DNA of 64,000 nt from Stereocaulon alpinum. Lineage: Eukaryota > Ascomycota > Lecanoromycetes > Lecanorales > Stereocaulaceae. A program made the translations under genes and the position numbers. Of this stretch, positions 10,624-21,137 are shown piece by piece (the first letter of the stretch is position 1; each line of letters opens with the position of its first letter). The stretch lies in contig JAEUBA010000050.1 of assembly GCA_018257865.1 (NCBI GenBank), positions 124,001-188,000 on the forward strand, given 5' to 3'. The notes below the pieces were generated by a model. It made no database searches. It was not told the origin of the DNA and saw only the letters and a program-made list of their open reading frames with translations.

Positions 10624-11763
10624 ATGCTTCCCCTCTCTCGGAGCCCTTGTCGCTGGTCAAGACCAAGCTCTAATCTCCTCTACCAGCATCCCGTATCACC
10701 AAGGCCTCTCTACCATCCACTCCGTACCTACGCCACCCCCCAGACCAAAACCCAGAAGCCTCCCAAACCGAAACCATACACTTCATCGACGTCAACCTCC
10801 ACAACCCAAACCAAGCCCCTCAGTCCCTCCAATCCCCGCCCAAAGAGCGCACCCATATCCACACCCAATCCTCCACCCCAACCAATCGTCCCCCTCCAGT
10901 CAATCATCCCTACCACCGTCTCCTCCCCCCTAAACCCCCCCTCAACAACCCACCCCCCACCCCTCTCTCTCCCAGAAAAAGACCCCTCCCTCCCCGCCTA
11001 CAAATACTACTTCCGCCTCGGCAAAGCCTACGCCCTCTTCTACAAAACCGGTCTTAAAGCAATCTGGACAAACTACAAATCCGAGCGCGCCCTCGGCTAC
11101 TCCAATGCACAACCAGCCCGCATCTACGCTGCCGTTCGCGAGGGCAAACTAACGCGCGCAGACTTCCAGTTGTTGTTGAGGAGCAGGAGGGATGTTACTA
11201 AGCTTCCGCCGTTCATACTGTTGTGGATTGTTTGTGGGGAGTTTACGCCGCTGGTGGTTATTTTCGTGACGGGACTTGTGCCGAGGACGACATGGATTCC
11301 GAAACAGGTTGAGGCTGCTAGGAAGGGGGTTGAGGAGCGGAGGAAGGCGGTGATGGAGACGACTTCTGTGAAGGGACGACTTGGAAGCCCAGTGCAGGTT
11401 ATCGACGCTATGCAGCCTGACGCCCGAGATCAGATGTATGTGTTTATGGCGCAGGGTTATGGGTTGTATCCTGCGTGGTGGGATCGGTATATTCCCTCTC
11501 TGATACCTGGTGGGGTAATTAAGCGGAGAGTAAGGCGAAGGATAGCGGAAATCGAAGTCGACGATTTCGCTATTGCGAGGGATGGAGGCGTTGGGAAGAT
11601 GGATGGGGAGGAGGTTGTCAGGGCGTGTGAGGAGAGGGGTATCGATGTTCTAGGCAGAGAAGCGAAGGATCTGAGGGAAGAACTGGGGAGGCATTTGGAG
11701 TGGAGGAAGTCGAACAATGTTGAGGACGCGGAGAAGGGGGGAAATAAAGATGTTCAGATGTAG
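10624..11763 (+). CDS. LETM1-like (ribosome-binding domain) mitochondrial protein
   Basis: Single-exon 379-residue protein. The N-terminus is rich in Arg, Ser and Leu without acidic residues, as in mitochondrial targeting peptides, followed by a long Pro/Ser/Thr-rich linker (about residues 45-120). The conserved part starts at YKYYFRLGKAYALFYKTGLK and continues through RADFQLLLRSRRDVTKLP into one hydrophobic segment (FILLWIVCGEFTPLVVIFV) flanked by Pro, the pattern of fungal LETM1 ribosome-binding-domain proteins of the inner mitochondrial membrane. Such proteins link mitochondrial ribosomes or ion exchange to the membrane; which role applies here cannot be told. The first half uses C-ending codons and, from about 11160, the gene abruptly uses G/T-ending codons. 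Family assignment is moderately secure; the precise orthologue is not named. Confidence 0.68.
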   Translation: MLPLSRSPCRWSRPSSNLLYQHPVSPRPLYHPLRTYATPQTKTQKPPKPKPYTSSTSTSTTQTKPLSPSNPRPKSAPISTPNPPPQPIVPLQSIIPTTVSSPLNPPSTTHPPPLSLPEKDPSLPAYKYYFRLGKAYALFYKTGLKAIWTNYKSERALGYSNAQPARIYAAVREGKLTRADFQLLLRSRRDVTKLPPFILLWIVCGEFTPLVVIFVTGLVPRTTWIPKQVEAARKGVEERRKAVMETTSVKGRLGSPVQVIDAMQPDARDQMYVFMAQGYGLYPAWWDRYIPSLIPGGVIKRRVRRRIAEIEVDDFAIARDGGVGKMDGEEVVRACEERGIDVLGREAKDLREELGRHLEWRKSNNVEDAEKGGNKDVQM

Positions 11764-12086
11764 GATCTGTGGTCGAGGAGGACTGTATGTATGTATGATG
11801 GCTAAATATTGCATCTATGGCATCTTGTCTAGCATGGCGCTTGGGAGGCGAGTCATTCTACTCATATACACATTGTAAGGTTTGACATTGGAAGGATATA
11901 TGAAATGAATTTGGATTATGTACAGTGAGTGGTATCTAATCGTCCGAAAAAGTCAAACATGAATCGAATACACATATAGCTACAACCAAGAATGTAGCTA
12001 GCTGATCACCATCTCTCATAATATACTTGCGTTTATTCTTGTTTACAAATATGTTCATCTAAAGGTCATCTGTCGACCAACATCGC
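11764..12086. other. Convergent 3' intergenic region
   Basis: 323 AT-richer bases between the stops of the LETM1-like gene (+) and the Nab3-like gene (-). Presumably both 3' untranslated regions. Nothing else recognised. Confidence 0.5.
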
Positions 12087-14978
12087 TCACTGACGACATT
12101 TCGCCAGCTGAGCCAACATATCTTGCACACTCTGTTGCGCCGGAGGCTGAGCATAAACCGGTGCCGGGGCTTGGTTATTCGCGTAAGCAGGATTTTGTGC
12201 TGGCGCGGCATACGCATTTTGCGACTGCTGGCCATACTGATATCCTTGCTGGGCGGATTGTTGTTGTTGCTGGCCTGCAACGCTATGGAGGAGTGAAGCC
12301 AGGTCTTGGCTTGGGGCCCGTTGTGGCGGTGGAGCTTGAGGTTGAGGGTATTGCTGTGGAGTTGTTGGCGTTTGGGGAGTCTGTGACATGGCGCCCAAGA
12401 GTCTTTGAAGTGCTTGTCCGTCGAGGGAAGTGATGAGGTTTGAGAGGTTGGATTGCGCACCGCCTTGCTGAGGGTGCTGAGTTGGCTGTGGCGGCATCTG
12501 ATGAGGTTGCTGGGAGTACTGTGGTTGTCCGTACGCTGGGTTTGGAGGATACTGGGTGGGCATGGGGGCAGGGGCTGGTGGAGGCGCAATGTGTGTCGTT
12601 TTGGCCCTCACGACAACTTCGGCAGCGACGCTAGCATCTAGATCCGCATAGTCTGAAGAGCTGTTAACGTCGGAACGAAGCAATGACGAATGAGTGTGAA
12701 TTAAGGCTTACCGTCAAATCGAACATTGTCTATCCCGGCGCTACGATTGTAAACACGGAGTGGTATCTTCCCAGTAACCTGTGACTTGCGAAGAATTTGC
12801 ACAACCGCCTGAACACCTTCCAGGATCTGTCTCTTGAGCACCGCCTCAAGAGAGACTCGGGGCATCTGAAGTACGTCGCACCGAAGCCCACGGCCACGGA
12901 ACGACTGCTGGATATACCCAACGAAAGTCCTGCGAGTTTACTTAGTATTTGACTCGAGGCATGGCTCTATTTGCGTACCTGTCCACTTCGTCAACCAGAA
13001 TAATCTGGACGTCAGGCACATCTCGTGGGTTCCTTCGTGGAATTGGTAGTGTTGCCTCCTCATCAGTGTTCTGTCGTATAGGGCTCCGGCTTCTGTACCC
13101 TCCACCTCCACCCCTACCATATGGAGACCTTGATCGACCACGGAGATATCGATCTGGAGTCCTCTCACGTCTTCTAAAGTCATCCCGTCCCCGGAAGCCT
13201 CGGGGCGAGGGCGATCGAACCGGACGGTAATCGTCTCTTGTACGACGATCAACATTGTTGGGAGGCACCCCTCTATCAATGCTTTGACGTTGTCCCATTC
13301 CTCGCCCTGAGCCTCTAAGCCCGTAGTCCGGAGATCGAGACATTTTGTTGTATCCTGCTCTCAAACTGTTCCCAGCAGCGGTTGCCACGGCATTGCGGGT
13401 ATTTTTCTGCGGTTTCGAGATTTCGAGATCTAGAGGTTTGTCAGTGCTGCGAATCATCTCGTTTTAAGCTCGGTCCGCCTTACGAATCTTCCTTCCTTTG
13501 ATCTCTACTCCTTGCTCGCTTTGTAGCGCCTGGAAGCAAGCATTCGCATCGTGGAATTGAACGAAACCATATGCGCTCTTCATCGATATTTGAGCGAGTC
13601 TGCCATATTTACAAAAAATGTTGAAAATGTCACGCTTAGTAACCTTTTCTGTGAACAAATTCCCTGTTGCTAAGGTTAGTACATCTATTCCTCGGAAAGC
13701 AACCATGTTGTTAGACTCACCAACAAAAAGTCTTGAACCCTGCGGAAATCTGTCCCATGTACCTTCTGCCACATAAATGGATTCATCGTGCAAGAACTCT
13801 TCAAATAATCTTTCCGCATCTGGTCGCCTAGTATGCTCGTTCTCACCCTGGTATGGTGCTGGAGCCTGTGATCCTCCACTTCTTGCATGATTATCTCTAG
13901 GTTGATATTGAGGTAATTGCGGGCTACGCTGTGGGTGGTTGGGCTTAGACAAAGGTTGCTGAAACGTCGCAAGCGGTGGGGGTGGCAACCCGTTAGGAGC
14001 CACGCCATTGTTGTGAACGTAACCTTGTTGAGGCCGTTGGGACATGTTTGGCTGTGCATTGTACGAAGGAGGGGCATTTGCATTTTGAGCAGGCGGGTTG
14101 TGGTATGATCGGATATCTTCTCCCGGAGTGTAATTGGGGTGGATAGCAGGCTTGTCTTGCGGTGGCGGACGTGGAGGGAGACCAGCTGGGACGGGAAAGG
14201 TGCCAATGGGAGTTTGAGCACTGTTTGGACTGAGCGCATGGGGTGTGTCTGAGTGTGTTGCAATTGTAACAGAAGTGATGTTCTCCGCAGCAGGAGCTGT
14301 GGAGGTGGATGGGGAGAGATTGTCCAATAGGGCTTGATAATTCACACCTTCACCATTTGCAATGGCTTTCGAGCTTTCGTTGTGAAGCATAGGCTTCCCC
14401 GAGAGCCTGTCCGTTAATGTCTCAAAACCCTGGCTGACAAGAGTATCTTGGGGGCTGTCAGGAAATGTTGTGGTGACTTGGATGGCAGCAGTGGGGTCTG
14501 GGTATTGGCTTGAAGAAAGAGGTGAGAGCGCACTCTGCTCATGAGTGAAAAGAGATTCATGGGCGCCCTGGGACGCAGATGCAGGAGGCTTCGGGGGTAA
14601 ATGTTTTTGCAAAGTATTAGTCTCTTGCTGCTGCTCCAAAGAGTTGGGACTAGCAAGATTGTAGTAACGAGCACATTTATTATCGGCATATCCCTCAATA
14701 TCTTCGCCTGCGGCTTTTGACCCAGGCCTGAGGGTGTCCGCCTGTTGGGGGATACTATCCATGTTAAAGCGCTGGTGAGCATCCTGCAACGCAGTTTGCA
14801 CACTTTGGAAAGCACAAGGCTTCGCCACGTGGGTCGACATAAGGTTGAATGTTTCGTCAGTCTGATTTCGAAGTACGGGGATGTTCTGAGGCTCTGGAAT
14901 ATGGACAGGCACAGGGCTCTCTGGCGTGAGAGTTTTCCCTCGGAAATGGGGTGCCTCCGGAAGAGGACTTGAAGTCAT
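12087..14978 (-). CDS. NAB3: Nab3-type nuclear RNA-binding protein (RRM), five exons
   Basis: Probable homologue of Nab3, the RRM protein that with Nrd1 directs termination and exosome processing of short RNA polymerase II transcripts. Exons 14978..13721, 13663..13484, 13429..12979, 12929..12712 and 12652..12087 join to 890 residues. The RRM crosses the first two introns: SRLFVGNLFTEKVTKRDIF (RNP2) and SAYGFVQFHDANAC (RNP1), then GRKIHLEISKPQKNTRN. A basic RS/RG-rich stretch follows, then a folded domain (VQIILVDEVDRTFVGYIQQ...LRVYNRSAGIDNVRF) as in fungal homologues. The long N-terminus is Pro/Ser/Gln-rich and disordered; the C-terminus is Gln/Pro-rich, like the Q-rich tail of yeast Nab3. 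Intron 3 has a perfect TACTAAG branch site. The start at MTSSPLPEAP is chosen over an in-frame ATG at 15047. The last acceptor (TTCAG at 12653) is preferred because an upstream CAG would put in a stop. Confidence 0.8.
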
Positions 14979-15339
14979 GATGTAACAGATGTAAGGGGAA
15001 CAGATGAAAGTAGTGGTATGTCCATCGACCAAGCTGAGGGGAGGCAAACCTAGTACTGTCAGGACACGCAGGGCACTGAATTAGCAGCGCCAGGAGTGAC
15101 TGCGAGCTTCACAAGTTCTTGTCTATTCAAGTTCAGCAGCGATGAGAGAAAGATAGAGGTATTGTACGAGACTAGCTGTTGAGTTGGCAGACGGAATTAT
15201 GTGTCGGAGTGATTGTTATAAGACGTGAGATAAAACTTCGTCCAGCTAGCGCAGTGATCGACACCCGGCCAACCTTCCATTTAGGATACGGTCCATTGCC
15301 TTCCATAGCCACTCCCCTCCATGCAAATAACAATGCAGC
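14979..15339. promoter_or_regulatory. Divergent promoter, NAB3-like / ICT1-like
   Basis: 361 bases between two head-to-head start codons. On the + strand two ATGs at 15321 and 15333 open a 24-codon upstream frame that overlaps the ICT1-like start. No other element recognised. Confidence 0.45.
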
Positions 15340-16046
15340 ATGCTACGGGCTTTATTTGTCGGGAGGAGTGTAGGCACACAGACAATAATCCATAGCCCAC
15401 TCGCCAGACATAGATACTTGTCCAGCTCAGCAGCTCCAACCGGGACATCATCAGAGGAAGAGCATAGAGAGGCGAGGACATGGCTTGCGAGATTCAATAC
15501 CGACACCGTCCCAAAGAGCATTTGCAAAATCACTTTCAGCCGATCGTCCGGGCCAGGTGGTCAGAACGTGAATAAGTAGGCACTCTTGACAGTGCATAAG
15601 GTCCAGATTATGTGCTGATTCTTGTAGAGTGAATTCTAAAGCTACTCTCCGCATACACACGAAAGACTTCTTCCACATGATCCCAAAGATCTTGCATCCA
15701 AAGATAGAAGGTTCGCGGTACTACGCGGCAAACACCAAGTCTCTAGTCATCCAAGCGGATGCAAGTCGAAATCGAAATGACAATGCGCAGGAGTGCTACA
15801 AGAAGTTACACACGATGATTGTGGACGCTGCAAGAGCTACAATCCGTGGCGAGACTTCTCCAGCACAAGTTGAGAAAGTAAAGAAATTGTGTGTCGACTT
15901 GAGCTGAATTGTGGGTATACATTGAAGCCTTACTAACGCCTTCGCTCTGCAGACAACGCAAGGAGAACCAGATGCGGTTGCTGTCGAAAAAGTCGCATGG
16001 GACTAAGAAGGCTGCACGCCAAGGATCCAAGTCATCAGACTACTGA
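15340..16046 (+). CDS. Mitochondrial ICT1/Pth4-type peptidyl-tRNA hydrolase (class I release factor domain)
   Basis: Three exons, 15340..15575, 15628..15888 and 15953..16046, give 196 residues. Intron 2 has a perfect TACTAAC branch site; intron 1 starts GTAGGC. The N-terminus (MLRALFVGRSVGTQ...RHRYLSSSA) looks like a mitochondrial presequence. The core holds the RF-1 catalytic motif GPGGQNVNKVNSK, which crosses intron 1; the GGQ triplet hydrolyses peptidyl-tRNA. A basic C-terminal tail (RLLSKKSHGTKKAARQ) fits the ICT1 group, which uses its tail to sense the mRNA-free channel of stalled ribosomes. Short length and lack of the codon-recognition domain argue against a standard release factor. 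Expected role: rescue of stalled mitochondrial ribosomes. It ends only 23 bases from the stop of UTP6 on the other strand. Confidence 0.85.
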
Positions 16047-16069
16047 ATCCTCGCACTTCCCCAAAGAAT

Positions 16070-17452
16070 CTAGACCTCGGCAGCCTGAGAGAAGACTGCA
16101 GCTTCGTTGGGCCACATCTGCAGGGCCCATGCTCTGGCTGGCTCTGTCATCCTGTGGAGTTCGTGAGCTTGGAGCTTTGATATGAGACTGGCAACTTCAG
16201 AGCCTTTTCCGCTCGGGTCTTGCTCAACATCCGATTGCAACTGGCTCCACACTCTCCTCAAAGTCATCACTATGACCTTACGAACGTCCTCGTCAAGTTC
16301 ATCTTCCTCGAGGTATGGCAGCATCCACTCGATGATCTGTTGTTCGAGAATAAGTCGAGATTGTGCTGTTTTCGACGCTGTCAACGAAGACTCAAGCCTC
16401 TTCAGAGATGCTTTCATGCGATCTAGGCAGAGTCCAAGATTTGTAGGGAAGCCGATCGAGTCAACGTTAAGGCCGATCACTGGCTGCTGAATCCAGCGGA
16501 TTAGCGTTTCGGGGCTTTCTGGTGCAAAGGTTTGCAGGGTTTCCATGATGTGCACTAAGATGTTCCGCGTACATGGCAGGTCAACGAAGTTGGCGATCAT
16601 ATCAAAGAACTGTAGGCACAGCTTTTGATCCTCCTTGAACTGCTTGATTGCCGCATCGAAGATAGCGATTGGTATAGCTCCTGATAGAGCCGGACTTGCA
16701 TCAAGCTTGTCCAAAACTTCCTGATCAACCCCTTCACTTGACTTTTGTTCAGGATTGACATCTTCGGCAGTGATGATGGGAAGGGCAACCAAATCACCGT
16801 CAATTGCACTGGTGGTACTAGCATTGTCTTGTTGATCCTGTTCTTGATCCAGTCCCAAGATCCTCCTCCTCCCCACAATTTTAGCCACATACCCCATCTC
16901 CAATCTCGCGTACTCAAGCCACATTCTCTCACTCCTCATACAGAATCTCAATCCCCTCCGCAAATAACTCCTCGCCTCCGTCATATCCCCCCTCTCCTCC
17001 AAAGCATAATTCGCCGCGTAGATCCACAACTCGGGTCTGGTAGGATGTAATCGTAGTACACTTGTCAATATCTGCGAGACCTTCTTGTTGCTTTTCTGCT
17101 TCCTCGCATAAGCAATGTACTGCATCCACAATCCAAGATCGCCCTGAAACTTCCTTGTTGCCCTATCGAGAACGAAGAAAATGCGCCGCTGGCCAGTGTG
17201 ATTGGTGCTTTTAACGCCTAAACGTTTTACTCTTTTCTTCCGAAGAGACTCAAGATTCATCTCGTACTCAGCGTAGCGGGCATAATCTGCAGGTTGGGAG
17301 CCTCGGGCATTGAGCTTGTGTTCGAAGTCGGAGCGTTTCTTCGCTATTGACGATATTTCTTGAGTGGTGAAGATCTTTTTGGCGGCGAGCTCTTGGAGTT
17401 CGGGCACCGATTGTTCGAGGTAGAATCGGGCTTTGTCGCTTGCTCCGGCCAT
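16070..17452 (-). CDS. UTP6: U3 snoRNP / small-subunit processome protein Utp6
   Basis: Single exon of 460 residues, close to the family's usual length (about 440 in yeast). It starts MAGASDKARFYLEQSVPELQ, with the family's LEQSVPEL helix; an in-frame ATG 54 bases upstream exists but gives an unlikely extension. Half-a-TPR (HAT) repeats follow, with RFELWxxYIxYA-like helices (GDLGLWMQYIAYARKQ, RPELWIYAANYALEERGD, RSERMWLEYARLEM). The protein works in the nucleolus in the UTP-B complex for 18S rRNA maturation. A low-complexity acidic/Gln segment lies in the middle. From about 17030 onwards the coding strand turns from C-ending to G-ending codons. Identity is secure. Confidence 0.93.
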   Translation of the reverse strand: MAGASDKARFYLEQSVPELQELAAKKIFTTQEISSIAKKRSDFEHKLNARGSQPADYARYAEYEMNLESLRKKRVKRLGVKSTNHTGQRRIFFVLDRATRKFQGDLGLWMQYIAYARKQKSNKKVSQILTSVLRLHPTRPELWIYAANYALEERGDMTEARSYLRRGLRFCMRSERMWLEYARLEMGYVAKIVGRRRILGLDQEQDQQDNASTTSAIDGDLVALPIITAEDVNPEQKSSEGVDQEVLDKLDASPALSGAIPIAIFDAAIKQFKEDQKLCLQFFDMIANFVDLPCTRNILVHIMETLQTFAPESPETLIRWIQQPVIGLNVDSIGFPTNLGLCLDRMKASLKRLESSLTASKTAQSRLILEQQIIEWMLPYLEEDELDEDVRKVIVMTLRRVWSQLQSDVEQDPSGKGSEVASLISKLQAHELHRMTEPARAWALQMWPNEAAVFSQAAEV

Positions 17453-20129
17453 TGTTAGGCGTTTGGGACAGCGGATGCGGTCTTGTCCATAGGCATCCAC
17501 ACACACAGGGTGTTTGTAGCGAAGAAAATGCCGCTAGTTGTTATCGATAAGGTAGGCACGCGGATCTCGAAGGCTTGGCAAGTACGGGTGCGCAGATGTG
17601 TCATTCTGCAAACATCGAAAGAACAGCACGACACCCAAATACTGACTTTTTATTCTACACCAAAACTTCTGTTCTCGATGAGCTCTTTGCATTCGGCAAT
17701 GAAATTGGAGTATTTTGGCGTGCAATTTTTGTTTTCAGGACGCTCGACACTCAAAGTTTGGACACTCGATTAGGTCTAGCGTGTCAATCTGGCCAATAGG
17801 AAGCACGTATTCCGTCGATGCCAAGAGGCCGGTACCGCAAAGGGTCATTATTACTATGGGTACGGTACCTGACATGTCTACCAGCCTAATCTGGTTATTC
17901 GACTTACTCGCGCCATTGTACACCTTTGATTTCATGCAGGCCACATCTTGAGATTCGCGGCAGCAGCCCATTTGGAACTATCCTCATTCAGTTCAACATC
18001 GCCTTAGACCTTGGCGTTGACGGTCGCAGATAGTTTCTATGACGATTAGCGTCAGTTAATCTGGGCAGAGCATACAGGAGCTCAATGTCTACCATAACGT
18101 TGCTGCTTAGCCATTGGTGAAGGTAGGCGCGTAGTTTGACACATTTGTTTCTCGTTTAGCAGAGCGCTCCCTGGCTCATAAAATACGCTAGCATCTGTTT
18201 GAATCACATCAATTCTCAGACCGATTCAAGTTTCCTCTTCTGTGCACGTTCAGGCTACAAAGGTCAAAGACATCATTCTCCTCCGTTACTGTGACCCACT
18301 TTTCTCCATTTAAAGTTTCATGCCTTCAGCGATATTGCTCTAGAGTATCCGAAGTACGGTTAATCGTGCAAGCGGGGTAAACAACGCAATTTGGTCGTTG
18401 TTGCGCTCTGAAAGCATCGAAAGTGACCAGTTCATGATGACTACATGAATTCCGAACCAGAATATGAGGATGTCATTGACATCCTGTACTGTGTAGCAAC
18501 ACGCTGTTAAGCTTGTTTGTGGGTCAGTCTTTTTTGTATCATACACGAAAGCCATCATAGAAATTTTATTGGGTGCGCTGTGTATACTAAAATAGTCATA
18601 CGAATGTGATAGCAATGTGCTTGGATTTTGGCATTGTTAGTATAGCGAAAGGTTTGGTGTCCTTTAACAGAGTAACAGTCATTTGCCTGACCTAGTACAG
18701 TTTGATGAGTAGCAGTACTGCTGAACAGGAATATCTAGCATATAGAACATTAGATATGCTTTGATTGACGATAAAAAGATTGGCGATGTCTTTGAGAAGG
18801 GCGTACATCACGCTCATATGCAGCTGCTTCAAAAATGCAACAACGTTTCCTTTATTGTTCAATTTCCTAGGTTCCTGCCTTTATACTTATAAGGGTATAC
18901 TGATCTATGGGGACCACAATCTTCCATGACTCTATGTCATGAAATTCTCAGCGTGTGGATGTCGTGCTCTGCAAAAATGTCCCCAAGATCGTCCCTGTTG
19001 CTACACATCGAAAACAAACCGTCTGCGAGAGGTTCAATTTTGACATTAAGATATCACAAGAAGGTGGCCTTGCCAGAATCGAGCGAACTCGCAGCAGATA
19101 TACTCGTCTAAACGTGTTTTGAATATTTGATTGCTGAGCGTCGAGTACATTGTGACCGGTCGCCGAAACTTGTCAAACGATTCATAGTGCCGGTCTATCT
19201 AACCGCAACATTCGTTGGAAGCGAACCACAGCTTTGTGCTACAGCTTCCGGTTGCGTATCTCTTGGCCATACTGAAGCGGAGAGTTGGCGGCGTGCTGGT
19301 ATTCCTGAACTCGGAGTACATGGCCTCCTGCTCCTAAGCTCCTTTGGGAAGAATTATGGAACGCACGGTAGTCCGCTTGAGCCAAAGAATCTTCACCTTC
19401 AACTTTCATCGAGTAGGAGATCTGGACTTCTCTGCTCCATTCCAGCAGGCATATTGGTATCCGCTGCAGCTTTGAGCGAAATCAGAAATGCGAAATCCAT
19501 GAGTCAAGAATGTCGTCAACACGGCATAGCGTGGTATAACCTTATAACCTAAAAGTTGTTTCCCAAAGATCCTAATCACACGTCCACGAAGAACCACGTC
19601 TTCCCACACGGATGACTGAATCCCTTCCCTCTATCCTTGAAAGATCGACCGTTGTTGCATACGGTCACGATAACAGCATTGAAACTCTGGCCATGTTTTG
19701 ATATTAGCGCTTCGACTCTGGCATGTTTCACTGTACCGATATTCTGAAATCGAGGGAGTCCGGGCTGGTGGGGAAATCCATGATGGTAGAGCCCAGAGAA
19801 TTCTATTATGCGATTCAATACAATCGTAAGAGAAGCTGGCTCTTACGGGTGCCAAACCGCCAGAAGATATCTGACAGTTGAGTCAGAATTGAGTACTGCG
19901 GCTCCATAGCATTGCCAGAAGGCTAAAAGTACGGACGCAGCAAGGGTGAAAGTATTGGCTGTTCTTCATAGCACCTTATCGACATATACATAGAAGCATT
20001 TTGTCACGTATCGTACAAGCAGACCCCGGATATCATTTCGCATGGGAGACATCTGTTTCAACATACCTCCCAAACGCCTTATCAGTTAAAGAATAACATT
20101 ATCTTTTCACAGACCCAAGGATCGTCCTC
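17453..20129. other. Gene-poor region with no supported gene
   Basis: 2.7 kb between UTP6 and the VanZ-like gene. Base composition is near that of the surroundings, without the long AT-rich tracts expected of repeat-induced point mutation. Open frames are short (the longest, 141 codons at 19127..19552, resembles nothing I know and lacks splice logic). An ATG at 17528 (MPLVVIDK, then a possible GTAGGC donor) could begin a gene divergent from UTP6 but cannot be followed further. On the minus strand at about 19950..19850 one frame reads like a secretory signal peptide but lacks an in-frame ATG. No transposase or tRNA was recognised. Confidence 0.4.
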
Positions 20130-20707
20130 TCATTTCTTCCCATCAATCCCCTCGTCGGCACCACTGCTAGGCGTCAAGTGACCATCTCCATCTGTACTTC
20201 CCTCGCCGAGGTCCTCTCCAGTAACCCCGCTTTCTTGTGCTCCCATTTCTATATCGCCTCCTTCCTCACCCTGCTGCACAACGCCATACCCTTTCGCTCT
20301 TCTCCGCCTGTCAAGCATGCGTTTGTGATATATGGTGCAGAGCCCCACGGCTAACAGAGAGCCAACGACATTTGCGGCGATGTCCAGAAGGTCAAATTCG
20401 CGGCCGGTGGGTAGAAATGCTTGTAAGGCTTCACTTCCAAGACCAAGACCAAAGGTAACGATGAGTAGGGTGAAGTTGAGAGCTCGTCTTCTGGTCGTAT
20501 CAAGTATCCAGTAGAATGTAAGAGTGAGAACAAAGAAGGTGAGAAAATGGAGGGCTTTATCGTTGACTTGGGTCACTTCAACGGAGGTGAGGCCCAGATA
20601 AGCTGCTGCAACGAGGCCGAAGATGAATGCGCCTACGTCGGAGTGTTAGAAGTGGAGAGTGTCTCGATGGTAGTTATCTTACCGAGTGGAATACTTCTAA
20701 CACGCAT
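20130..20707 (-). CDS. VanZ-like integral membrane protein
   Basis: Two exons, 20707..20683 and 20632..20130, give 175 residues. The 50-bp intron (GTAAGA...ACGTAG, TTCTAACAC branch site) sits after only 25 coding bases. Four hydrophobic segments can be read: AFIFGLVAAAYLGLTSV, HFLTFFVLTLTFYWIL, LNFTLLIVTFGLGLGSEALQ and LLDIAANVVGSLLAVGLC. The KALHFLTFFVL and SEALQAFLPTGREFDLLDIAAN segments match the VanZ-like family (Pfam PF04892 type), which in fungi has no established function. The tail is polar, rich in Gly/Glu/Asp, and probably cytosolic. Function is unknown; the name does not imply glycopeptide resistance. It is divergent from SPT7 over 430 bases. Confidence 0.8.
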
Positions 20708-21137
20708 TTCGCCGGACAGTAACAACAAGCATGAAGTTCACTAACGGGGTCGCAGCATCAGTTGATATTGTCTTGAGCATTTGATCAGCTGGACTGAAGA
20801 CGTTGGACCAACAAGCTCATACTTGAGACGTTGCTTAGCATCGGCGTTGTAAGCTCCGCTAGTGTGATGATCGGGCAGCCCTACGGCTGCCGTACTGTGA
20901 TGAACCTCACCTCATGGGAACAATAGAATCGGTCATCAATCTCACGACACACATATCGTGGACATCACTTCAAAAGTCGGGGACCATCTACAAACATGCT
21001 AAATACCCTCTGTACCGATTTTTACGCCATCAAACCTCCCATGTGAAGGGTGACAGGTCTCTCAAGTCGGTCGGGCAGCTGCTCTGCGCGGGCGGAGTTG
21101 CCCCTGCCTCTTTTTTGGAGGGGTACCGTCATGAGAG
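20708..21137. promoter_or_regulatory. Divergent promoter, VanZ-like / SPT7
   Basis: 430 bases between head-to-head start codons. It holds a perfect 7-bp-stem, 4-base-loop inverted repeat at 20874..20891 (GGCAGCC-CTAC-GGCTGCC). No known factor site could be assigned. Confidence 0.45.
20874..20891. repeat. Short perfect inverted repeat (7-bp stem, 4-base loop)
   Basis: GGCAGCC and GGCTGCC flank CTAC. It lies between two divergent genes. It could be a factor site, an RNA hairpin in the SPT7 leader, or chance. Confidence 0.6.

Noticed and set aside
12161..12634. Open frames on the + strand over the Nab3-like C-terminus
   Set aside because: Shadows of the Gln/Pro-rich repeat-like coding sequence on the minus strand.
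17528..17560. An ATG with good context (MPLVVIDK) and a possible donor, divergent from UTP6
   Set aside because: No downstream exon with a coherent frame or known family could be found, so it is not called as a gene.
19127..19552. A 141-codon open frame in the gene-poor region
   Set aside because: Composition is random-looking, with no hydrophobic pattern, domain or splice support.
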